Assembly: GCA_943736015.1 (NCBI GenBank)
Contig: OX031073.1
Location: 27,803,210-27,867,209, forward strand
Direction: 5' to 3'
Length of the DNA stretch: 64,000 nucleotides
Source of the DNA: Tridacna crocea
Taxonomy: Eukaryota > Mollusca > Bivalvia > Cardiida > Cardiidae
Below are positions 55,500 to 64,000 of the stretch, piece after piece. A program made the position numbers and the translations under genes. The first letter of the stretch is position 1. Every line of letters begins with the position of its first letter. The notes under the pieces are model-generated. The model saw only the letters and a program-made list of their open reading frames with translations. It ran no database searches and had not been told where the DNA came from.

Positions 55500-55790
55500 G
55501 CAACTGGTACTTATTTTGAAATAAGCATCTCAATGACCGAATAAAACTATCGTACAGAAAAATTGTCGTTGAAAGGCAAAAGTCGTTTAATAGTTTCAAC
55601 ATGTAGATCTAAATTCGCATTTTTCCTTTCCTTAAGAACTTTCACCAAAACAAATTTCTGTCTTCCCTCGTCTCTGCTGGTAAACACCATTCTTATAAAT
55701 AGCGTAATCAATATCGTGCATGACGCCGTGACTGAAGTTGCAAGTATTATAATAACCAAAGTTCCTCAGATTTTTTATCGTCGAAACAAA
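55500..55790. other. Unassigned stretch with overlapping ORFs on both strands
   Basis: A - strand frame (55547-55759) has a hydrophobic segment then a charged tail and stop, but no good acceptor and no ATG. Left unassigned. Confidence 0.3.
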
Positions 55791-55794
55791 GATC

Positions 55795-56032
55795 AGCGGT
55801 GATAGAGAAATGAATCCTGTAGCTCTGACTATCATCAATCCTCGAAAAGAAACTGGCAAAGCGGAGGATCGAACCAGCAATACCCTGTTCTCGAGTCCCT
55901 ACCTACAGGGCTCAGAAAGTAAGTTGAGTCAGTGCTGGTGTGAGAAAGCCAGTAAACACGTGCTTAGGTGTGCTGACCGTCGTGAAATGACCCAAACTGT
56001 GAAACCGCCAAACAAAAAATCAATCAATCCGA
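55795..56032 (-). mobile_element. SINE family M composite
   Basis: The left half matches the 531-797 SINE (GACTATCATCAATCCTCG, GGATCGAACC). The right half (GTGCTGGTGTGAGAAAGCCA) matches the body of the SINE at 36046 in + orientation. Confidence 0.5.
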
Positions 56033-56250
56033 TGTAATGCAGAGAAATGACCCTCCCCTACAAAATGACCCCAGAAGTCATTTCACTACGTAGAAAAATT
56101 ACTCCAGAGGGTCATTATTCTACGTAGAGAAATTACACCCCCAAGTCATTTCTCTACGTAGAATAATAACCCGTGTCATTCCTCTACGTAGTGCAATTAC
56201 CCATTGGTCATTTTGTAGGGGGGGGGGGAGGTCACTTCTCAGCATTACAC
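56033..56250. mobile_element. Family J multi-hairpin element
   Basis: TGTAATGCAGAGAAATGACC to GTCACTTCTCAGCATTACAC. CTACGTAGA recurs four times inside. A G run of about 12 lies near the right end. Confidence 0.75.
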
Positions 56251-56259
56251 CGGCTCAAT

Positions 56260-57140
56260 AATGTGTCCTGCAAGCGGATAAAAAATCTCGGAATAAAAAA
56301 GGATATAAACACAATGAAATACGGTTCAAATAAAGTATGACGATGTAACTCCTCACGGATTAAGCATGCATTGGTGTGCGATATAACTAACCCTTATCCT
56401 GTCGTTCGCAGCCATAGATGATTTTTGCGGAGAGTGTACGACTAGATAAGCCTGCACAAATCTGCAGCCTGATTTTCCCCTACGCCTTCGACTGCTTTAT
56501 CGGTAGTTCGGGTCATATTAGCCCGGCCCTACGTTCGCACATATAGCAATTTTTTTGGTGTAGTCGTCGACCAATTTTCTTTTGGCTGGAATAGGGTCTA
56601 AACGAAACGTAATAATGTTGGTATTTACTACATTGTACACCATTATTGTCTCACTTTGTTTATCGTGTTTGAATAAAATGTCAATAATTTCAATCTTGTG
56701 TCGTTGAAATTGGTAAGTATATATAATAAAAGGAATAATTGTGTTGTAGAAGCTTGGTGCTTGCATGATGTGAAAAAATCGTATAATTCTGCGAATTTCG
56801 AGGACAGTCCTCGTATTTATTTCTCGCTACGAAAGAGAATTTCGACATGTACATATAGCTCGACCTTTCGTCTTGCGCGATACCAATATTGTTCACGCTA
56901 TTCGAATAAAATGCAATCATCAGGAAAGTAACCTTAACATAGTATTCCGTATTTACGCATTGTTAAAAAAATAAGGAAAAGATGTGCGTTACTTGGAGAG
57001 AAATGGATCTATATTACTATATTATTAGAATATGGACAGTAAGTGTGAAACAGGATTAACACAATGGATGTGAAGTAAATCCGTAGGAGAAAAAGTGTGA
57101 ACAGTACGGCATTGGAACCCAGGACCTTGACTTACAGGGC
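56260..57140. other. Intergenic sequence with a worn family C copy
   Basis: TAACCCTTATCCTGTCG at 56389 and a decayed palindrome to 56480. Overlapping ORFs at 56518-56931 have no splice context. Confidence 0.4.
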
Positions 57141-57147
57141 GAGTGTT

Positions 57148-57377
57148 TTAACCCTTTACTCCATATATACTCATTTTGAAGTATCAACGACAGACAGCTT
57201 TTGAAAACATTGTGGGAAAAGAAGAAATTGCTCGTAACGAGCAATTTCTCCTTTTCCCACAATGTTTACCACTCAATCAGATATTTGTATCCCCATTTGT
57301 CCATATCTTTGACATTATATCTTTATTTGCTGCTGAAATGGAAGAGCCTCAAATTGGCACATCAGGTAAAGGGTTAA
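57148..57377 (+). mobile_element. TTAA MITE, family D ends with A-type hairpin (230 bp)
   Basis: TTAACCCTTTACTCCATATA to CACATCAGGTAAAGGGTTAA. Hairpin GGGAAAAGAAGAAATTGCTC-GTAAC-GAGCAATTTCTCC. Confidence 0.8.
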
Positions 57378-57720
57378 CAAGTGAGGTACCTAGACTGCTG
57401 GACATCTGTGCCTATTGTCACGATAGACGGTTAGTGTCTTGGGCAGGCAGAATTTTATCGAGCTTGGCTCTGGAATTTTATCCGCTCACCGTATAAACTT
57501 CCCAAGCCTTGCCCAGATAAACTTTCCCAATCCAAGAAGCCTATCATTTATTCTCTAAAACACGCCTGTGTTTAGATCGAGTAATTTTAGCTGTATTATG
57601 TTTGTTCCTAATTTAGATCTGATTCTGGAAAGGAAATCTATGTACAGTGATCACAGATTATGTTGTGATTTTTTTTAATAAGACCTAAATTTATGTCTGA
57701 GCCATGATCTGGGAAAAAGG
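57378..57720. other. Intergenic sequence, nothing recognised
   Basis: No repeat or exon seen. Confidence 0.4.
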
Positions 57721-57723
57721 GGC

Positions 57724-57953
57724 TTAACCCATTATCAAACGACAATATTTTAGACTGGTCCAAATTGAAAGCATTTGCAGACGACAAAATTAAAGTGACT
57801 GAAAAATTGAAATTTGTTTTGTGAAGGGTAGAAAACATTGTGGGAAAAGGAGAAAATGCTGGTTACCAGCATTTTCTCCTTTTCCCGCAATGTTTTCTAA
57901 AGGCTTCTTTCTTAAGGGCGTCAAACGTAGGGATTGTGTGTTTAATGGGTTAA
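57724..57953 (+). mobile_element. TTAA MITE, family B (230 bp)
   Basis: TTAACCCATTATCAAACGAC to GTGTGTTTAATGGGTTAA, hairpin intact with one change. Confidence 0.84.
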
Positions 57954-58039
57954 TGCATCTGGTCAGTGATGCACTGTACCAAGCGAGTTATTTAACCCAT
58001 GTAGTACAACAATGGAATAGATCTGGCGGTAGAATAGTC

Positions 58040-58135
58040 ATTTTACTTGCAGAAGAATAACCAACAGCGCAGGCTGACATGGTTCGATACTGTTTGCAGA
58101 TGCATTTAACACCCTTTTTACAGAGCATGGCCCAT
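58040..58135 (+). mobile_element. Family E half
   Basis: CAGCGCAGGCTGACATGG, then GATACTGTTTGCAGATGCAT. Left arm missing. Confidence 0.5.
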
Positions 58136-58149
58136 TTGTTTATGACTTG

Positions 58150-58335
58150 ACTTGACTCGATTACCAAACGACAATATTTCAGGCTTGTCCAGATCGAAAG
58201 CATTTGTAGACGACAAAATAAAAAGTTTGAAATTTGTTTTGTGAAGGGTAGAAAACATTGTGGGAAAAGGAAAAAAATGCTGGTTACCAGCATTTTCTCC
58301 TTTTCCCACATTGTGTCCTAAAGGCTTCTTTATGT
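58150..58335 (+). mobile_element. TTAA MITE, family B, cut by a minisatellite
   Basis: GATTACCAAACGACAATATT with hairpin intact. The right arm stops at CTAAAGGCTTCTTTATG, where the 64-bp repeat begins. Confidence 0.7.
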
Positions 58336-58339
58336 TATT

Positions 58340-59280
58340 CCATAGGTGAGGAAAAAAACTTCATTTGGAAAGTCGAGACTTAGTGTTGACACCACATCCT
58401 GTTATATTGTGGATGAGAACAAAACTTCAAATGGAATGTCAAGACGTAGTGGGGGCTACATTATGTTATTTTGTGGATGAAAACAAAACTTCAAATTAAA
58501 TGTCAAGATTTATTGGAGACTATATTATGTTATTTTGTGGATGAGGACAAAATCTCAAATTAAATTTAAAGATTTATTGGAGACTACATTATGTTGTTTT
58601 TTTTTTTTTGTGGATGAGGACAAAACTTTAAATCGAATGTCAAGACTTAGTGTAGACAATATTATGTTATTTTGTGGGTGAAAACAAAACTTCAAATTAA
58701 ATGTCAAGATCTATTGGAGACTACATTATGTTATTTTGTGGATGAGGACAAAACTTTAAATTGAATGTCGAGACTAAGTGGGGATTACGTTATGTTATTT
58801 TGTGGATGAAAACAAAACTTCAAATAGAATGTCAAGACTTAGTGGAGAATATGTCATGTTATTTTATGGATGAGGACAAAACTTCAAATCAAATGTCAAA
58901 ACTTAGTAAACGCTACATCGTGTTATTTTGCAGGTAAGGACAAAAACTTCAAATCGAACATGAAGACCTAGTGGAGAGTACATTATGTTATTTTGTGGAT
59001 GAGGACAAAACTTCAAATTGATTGTACAGACTTAGTGGAGACAACATTATGTTATTTTGTGAGTGAGGATAAAACTTCAAATTAAATGTCGAGACTTAGT
59101 GGAGACTACATCATGTTATTTTGTGGATGAGGACAAAACTTCAAATCGAACTAAAGACTTAGTCGAGACTGCGATATGTTATTCTGTGGATGAGGACAAA
59201 ACTTCAAATCGAATATCAAGACTCAGTGGAGACAACATTATCGATTATGTTATTTTGCGTTTGAGGACAAAACTTTAAAA
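58340..59280 (+). repeat. Minisatellite, 64-bp unit, about 15 copies
   Basis: Each unit runs GTGGATGAGGACAAAACTTC, AAATTAAATGTCAAGACTTA, GTGGAGACTACATTATGTTA, then TTTT. Units start near 58347, 58411, 58475, 58538 and so on to 59256. One unit has a T-run expansion near 58598. The unit is not a multiple of three. Confidence 0.9.
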
Positions 59281-59584
59281 TGAACGCCTCGACCTCTGTA
59301 TCGGTGCGACAGTCACCAAAAAGGAAAGGGAAAAAGACGACGGGACAGTTTGGAGGCGACTTGGAGGTAAGTGACAATGTAACTTCTGTAGTTGGGTCAC
59401 GCTCTGTGAAAAAGAGGTTTAATGCATATGTAAAAAGTCCTCTCAAACTCTTGACTACTTTGTGTCGTCATGAGGCAAAGAATATAGACTATTTTTGACT
59501 ATTTAATTACAAAGAATTGTAATTTACATGTAGTCAATCATTTGTATTGCCTTGTGAATATCTACAGCCCCTAAATCTCATATT

Positions 59585-59780
59585 ATTAGACATAATGCTG
59601 TGTTAAAAAGGGGGCTTTATGCATCGGCAAAAAGTATCGACTGACATCGGTCTGCGCATTAGGAAATCTGAGCAGGCTGACCTAGGTCGAAAGCTTTCGT
59701 TATTGGTCGATTTTTTGCATGTCAAATGACCAGTCTACCCCTACATCAATTCAGCTGTTGGGAAAAAAAGATTTTATGGA
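59585..59780 (+). mobile_element. Family E element, diverged
   Basis: CAAAAAGTATCGACTGACAT, GAGCAGGCTGACCTAGGTCG and the TTTTTTGCATGTCAAATGAC arm. Confidence 0.6.
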
Positions 59781-59987
59781 TTAACTCTTATCCTGCTAAA
59801 TAACTAAAATGATATTTTAATTCGATAGCAAAATAACCCAAATATTGTTATTTTAAGGTTATGGTTTTGGTATCTCCATATCGGACAGTGTAGATCCAAG
59901 ATCAGACTGCACGTTCTGTGCAGTCTGATCTTGATCTATACTGTCCGCAAAAGGTCAGTGAGACGCGATAAGCAGCCAAAGAGTAAA
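59781..59987 (-). mobile_element. TTAA MITE, family C, reversed (207 bp)
   Basis: TTAACTCTTATCCTGCTAAA to GATAAGCAGCCAAAGAGTAA. Palindrome GATCCAAGATCAGACTGCAC and complement intact. Confidence 0.78.
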
Positions 59988-60199
59988 CATTTATGGTATG
60001 ACCTTTTTGTAAAATGCATTATGGAGATGCTTTAAGCCTCCTTTTGCCAGAGAATGACTCGTTTTAAAATATCACTTTGGCCATTGTTGGCCACAGATTT
60101 TTTTTCAAAATCCAATGAGATAAGGCTAATTTGTAGCATATTGGATGTCCCATCAACATCTTGGTTTTTGTTGTTCTGTTGGAAATAGGCACACTTTTG

Positions 60200-60580
60200 T
60201 ATTTAGCTCGTTTTCTTTCAGCTGTATCTCTATGAGTTTCTGTGTCTCTTTCCCTCCTCCTCTCTCTTTCTCAGCTACGTCTCCCCCATTTTTCAAATCT
60301 TTCTCCTTCGTACTCCGTCTGTCTGTCTCCTTACCTGTTGTCTGTCCGTTTGTCTGTCTGTCTGTCTATCTGTTTCCCACTCACAAATAATTCTTTCTTT
60401 CTTTCTTTCTTTCTTTTGTTCTGTTCTTTCTTCCTTTTTTTATTTCTTTCTATTCTATCTTTCTTTCATTTCTTCTTTCTTCCTTTCTTTTCCTTTATTT
60501 CTTTCTTTCGTTCTTTTGTTCGTTTCTTCCTTCCTCTCTTCTATCTCACTTATTTACTTGTTTTCTTTCTCGCTTGCTGG
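60200..60580 (+). repeat. Pyrimidine-rich low-complexity tract
   Basis: (CTGT)n near 60335-60368, (CTTT)n at 60391-60417, and general CT-rich sequence. The Ser/Phe/Leu-rich ORFs here are an effect of this composition. Confidence 0.88.
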
Positions 60581-60766
60581 CTTATATGGTAAATGTTCCT
60601 GCTTGCTATCTTGTTTATTTGTATCAAGAAAGATCAGCTAAAAATATGAAATTAAAAAGTTATATAATAGAATGAAATAGATCACGTTCACAATGAATCG
60701 CTGGGTTATCAAATTATATGGAAAAACGATAAGACTCGCTGAAGTTAATCGAATTCATATCTCTAA

Positions 60767-60960
60767 CAGAGCTCCAGATAAGAGGGAGTGATGGCGTTCT
60801 AAATCCGTTATTTCTCTTCCAAACCCTATGTTGTTGGTATTCATTAGAATCGTCTCGATGAGACGATTCTAATGAGTACCCATAACATAGGGTTTAATGG
60901 AGAATAACTAATATTTTTTTAATTACGAAATCAAAATCGCTCCCTGCATCTGGAGCTCTG
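60767..60960. mobile_element. Family F MITE, near-intact
   Basis: CAGAGCTCCAGATAAGAGGG to GCATCTGGAGCTCTG, so 13-bp inverted termini. Central palindrome TCATTAGAATCGTCTC-GAT-GAGACGATTCTAATGA. Flanks are TAA on both sides. Confidence 0.78.
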
Positions 60961-61430
60961 TAAGCCTAAATTTGGGAGCAATTCAATTACGAGTAGTTTA
61001 TGTAACTCTACACTAGAAATGGACAAGATGGAAACTGTACAATATGGAACTGGTCTCTAAATGGAAGCGAGACTCTTCACACTGAATGCGCTGGCTTTTG
61101 TCCAACTTCTTTGGTACTGATCGAAACTGAATAAATAGACGTTCGTGATTGGTTAAAAATATAGATATGTTTATTCTATGGGCTCCTGCGTATTTGCTGG
61201 CAAATTTACGCCGTCTGTCTTTTTGAAAGATATTTCTTGTTACTTCTCATTTATGCATTGAGTATTTAACTTAACTTTTAGTCGCTTAGCGGACAGTGTA
61301 GATCAAGATCAGACTTTTACAAACGGAAATACACTGTTGATGTTTTTTTACTGGGAAAAAAGCTTTTATATGGAAATAATTGGAAGGAGTTCCCCACGAG
61401 TTTGAAGTATCCACCGACCGTTTGGTTGAT
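60961..61430. other. Intergenic sequence with a family C trace
   Basis: GCTTAGCGGACAGTGTAGATCAAG-type trace at 61283-61345. Nothing else. Confidence 0.4.
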
Positions 61431-61431
61431 T

Positions 61432-61740
61432 TTATTTGAGTTTAATGCCGTTCTAACACCTTAAGTTCTATCACGGCGCTCGGTGTACCATGTATGTATC
61501 TTCTGGCTTTCTTACGCCAATACTGACTCGACTTTCTTTTCAAGCCATTGACTATCATATTCCCATCTGGTTGTGAGACACGCACAGTTTACCTATGTAA
61601 CTAGTGCGCTGGAACAACTATTTCCGCCTTCAGTTGAAGAGTTTAGATATAAAAACATCGGTATTTTCACTGTTCGTCAAGATGAAATATTGAATAATAT
61701 TTCATCGATATTTCTTGATAACCTATCGGAAAGCACAGAA
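61432..61740 (-). mobile_element. SINE family M tail and family G remnant
   Basis: GAGTTTAATGCCGTTCTAAC (SINE tail). Then CCCATCTGGTTGTGAGACAC and CACTG...CGGAAAGCAC, the worn tail of family G. Confidence 0.5.
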
Positions 61741-61741
61741 T

Positions 61742-62960
61742 AACAAGAGGGCCATGATGGCCCTGTATCGTTCCACTGGCTAATAAGTAAAAACACTACA
61801 AGCCAAACATTACAATATTTGGCCAATTGGTTTCAAACTTAAGGACATACAATATTTTTCTATAAAATCCTACCAGAAAGTTGTGACCCCTGGGCAAGCC
61901 AATTGAATCCTGATGGAGGTCCACAAGATAAAGCCCCATACAAAATAATACAGGTCTAGCATGTGTGGTTATAAACAAGAAGATTTTCAAAGTTTCCTCA
62001 ATATAAGGCCCTGTAAAACATGAAACGCATGAGACAGGGCTAAATTAAGCAGCCCTAGTCTTTATCATGGTTAGTAGACTAATAGAAAATTTTCACCACA
62101 AAAGCCCATGTAAAACTTGTGACCACTGGTGTGGGGACAAACTTGACCCCAAGCCTATAATTTGGTCCCTCCTTGTAGAGGCCGACTAGATAAAGCTACA
62201 TGAAAAATTTGGTAGCCCTAGGGTACAAGTAGATTTTTAAAAATTTCCCAAAATGAGCCCAAGTAAAACTTGTGACCCCCATGACGGGGCCAAATTGAAT
62301 CCCAGGGCTATAATTTGGGCACCCTTGGTAGACAACCATTTGATATAGCTAGAAGCAATACTGAGTAGCCCTAGGCCTTATGGCTGGATTTGAGAAGATT
62401 TTTAAAGTTTTCCCTAATAAGCCCATATAAAAATTGTGATCCACCGGGGCTGGGCCAAATTTGACCCCTAGGCTATCATTTGGGCACTCTTGGTAGACAA
62501 CCACTTGATTAAGAGATACTTCCCAAATGGCTAGGTACCAGAATGATTTTAAAGTTTTCCCTATATAAGCCCATATAAAACTTGTGACCCTCGGGGCGGG
62601 GCCAATTTTGACCCCAGGGCTATTATTTGAAGGAACTTGGTAGAGGTTCGCTAGATAAAGCTACATGCCAAATTTGGTGGCCCAAGGCCTCATCGTTTCA
62701 GAGAAGATTTTAAAAAGAAATCAATATTTTTCAGTTTTGTTGCCATGGCAGCCAGAGTTTTTGAAGGAATACTTTTTTTCAAGGAATTTTGAAGAGGACC
62801 ATGGCAGGATCATTTCTGTGAAGTTTCATCAAAATTGGATGGGTGGTTTCAGAGAAGAAGATGTTTGAAATAAAAGTTAACGCACGCACGCACACACGGA
62901 CGGACGACGGACACCGGGCCATGACATAAGCCCGCTGGCCTTCGGCCAGTGGAGCTAAAA
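61742..62960 (+). mobile_element. pearl/Helentron-like element
   Basis: 5' AACAAGAGGGCC with hairpin GGGCC-ATGAT-GGCCC (61749-61763). Core repeats of about 145-165 bp (AAACTTGTGACCxxxGGGGCG). GTTGCCATGGCAGCC, then CGGACGGACGACGGAC. 3' hairpin CTGGCC-TTC-GGCCAG (62935-62949) and GAGCTAAAA. Confidence 0.75.
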
Positions 62961-63252
62961 GCTATTCCCCACCCCTGCCAATTATTTTAAAAAAGCAAGA
63001 TTATAGATTTTCCAATCAGTTTGAAAGTTTCATTTCACATGTTTAGTAAGATAAGGTTTAGAAGCACTTACTAACGTTTGCTGTTGATGTCTGTTGAGCA
63101 AAGGTCGATCAGAAACTATAAAAACACAAAAATGACGAAGGGGGAGGGGTCGAACAAAGCATATTACATGTCCCATTTAATGATTTATAAAACATTTTTC
63201 ATATTTTTCATGGATACCTTTCCGTCCCATGTTTGTCTGATATTTTACTTAC
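62961..63252. other. Spacer, nothing recognised
   Basis: No element or exon support. A + strand ORF overlaps the candidate exon on the other strand. Confidence 0.35.
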
Positions 63253-63636
63253 CCTACATTTACACCATGCTCCACTTTGCGGTACCTTACGGCATCCGTG
63301 ACAAGCCGTGGAGGGAATCCCACGTTCGCACCATGTTCCCGGCACCTCGGAAGCCACGTTTCTGACAACCATGAACAAAATGGGATTGTCGCAATACAAC
63401 GCAGAGGAACGGGATAAGCAAACTTGATCGCATCAGAATTTACCAGCACGTAACAAGCCGCAATAAGACTCGGAGACGATCCCTGTTTGAACATGGTTCC
63501 AAGCCTTTTTTCACCGGTATCGATTAGGCAGTAGTTCTCATCAGCAACGGGACTACCGTAGCATTTTTGACAGTCAAAATGTCTGGCACGGCAACTACAT
63601 CGATCATGGTCTGACAAGTCTGCGTTGTATATAGAT
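63253..63636 (-). CDS. Candidate internal exon of an unrecognised Cys-containing protein
   Basis: The - strand is open for 155 codons here. A pyrimidine-containing acceptor (ATTTCATAG) falls at its upstream end, and a consensus donor GTAGG|GTAAGT falls exactly where the frame would otherwise hit a stop. The implied exon is 384 nt and symmetric in phase. Its product has a Cys-rich start (DRCSCRARHFDCQKCYG) and later single cysteines; I recognise no domain. A second possible donor (CTG|GTAAAT) in the middle would give a shorter exon. It could also be a chance ORF: no neighbouring exon was found, and the gene would continue beyond or outside the window. Confidence 0.4.
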
Positions 63637-64000
63637 CTATGAAATATGAAAATTCGGGTTTTTACATACGGTTTGGATGTTCTTTTATTTAGCTGATAAC
63701 GGTAAAGACTGGTCAAGAGTTTGTTTAACGTTGTATTTTGTCTATCACGTTTTATCGTTACAAGCCAAACGTAACGAGAAAGAAAACCAGCAACAAGCCT
63801 TTTACAATTAACAATATCTATTAATATTTATTAATGAACAAAGACAAGATAGAACAATGAGAGTTAAGTCTGTATGAAATTTTGACAATTTTAATCTTAG
63901 AACAAGAAATATTATAAGTCCCTCAAAATTAAGAATTATGTTTAGATTACAAAAAGAATGAACTTTCTGGTTCCTAAAACCTAAATTAACAACAGATTTA
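63637..64000. other. AT-rich end of window, nothing recognised
   Basis: If the candidate exon is real this is its upstream intron. No further exon seen. Confidence 0.35.

Noticed and set aside
55547..55759. - strand frame with a hydrophobic helix and charged tail
   Set aside because: No ATG, no convincing acceptor and no partner exon. Kept as unassigned.
59063..59498. Repetitive ORF with DEDKTSNR repeats
   Set aside because: It reads the 64-bp minisatellite, whose unit is not a multiple of three.
60145..60592. Two overlapping Ser/Phe/Leu-rich ORFs resembling membrane protein
   Set aside because: They follow from the pyrimidine-rich low-complexity tract; no splice or domain support.

Overview
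This window looks like nuclear DNA from a marine invertebrate, most likely a bivalve mollusc. The evidence is AT-rich sequence, spliced metazoan genes with long introns, several tRNA-headed SINE families, dense palindromic MITEs, and elements shaped like the bivalve 'pearl' (Helentron-like) repeats. The species cannot be named from the sequence alone. There is no bacterial-style coding, no rRNA, no CRISPR array and no intact transposase or reverse transcriptase.

Two genes are well supported and converge tail to tail. The first, on the + strand, is the 3' part of a class A GPCR of the crustacean cardioactive peptide / neuropeptide S receptor type. Six exons (13419-30470) join in frame into 401 residues running from TM3 to the C-terminus. 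The exons for the N-terminus, TM1 and TM2 were not found and probably lie upstream. The second, on the - strand (36966-38253), is one large exon for a galactose-3-O-sulfotransferase-like Golgi enzyme, with its 5' start on an unseen upstream exon. A weaker candidate is a 384-nt Cys-containing exon on the - strand at 63253-63636, with matching splice signals but no recognised family.

Most of the rest is non-autonomous repeat DNA. The commonest class is about 200-230 bp palindromic MITEs bounded by TTAA with CCCTTT-like ends, the pattern of piggyBac elements. More than twenty copies share a hairpin of about 33 bp. A second TTAA family carries a GATCAAGATCAGACTGCACA-type palindrome. Other families (lettered E to S here) include Mutator-like MITEs with 9-10 bp duplications, a palindromic element carrying a CRE site, and elements with multiple hairpins. 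Four large elements (11.0-12.6, 33.2-34.5, 39.4-41.0 and 61.7-63.0 kb) have tandem cores of about 150-166 bp and terminal hairpins that covary. There are minisatellites with units of 35, 64 and about 45-50 bp.

Layout: 1-13.4 kb is repeats and upstream sequence or intron; 13.4-30.5 kb is the GPCR exons in repeat-filled introns; 30.5-36.9 kb is the 3' region and the convergent intergenic stretch; 37.0-38.3 kb is the sulfotransferase; 38.3-63 kb is a repeat mosaic; 63.25-63.64 kb is the candidate exon. The two genes have no evident functional link. The most interesting material is the order of repeat nesting, which can be read from target duplications, and inverted repeats placed around GPCR exons.
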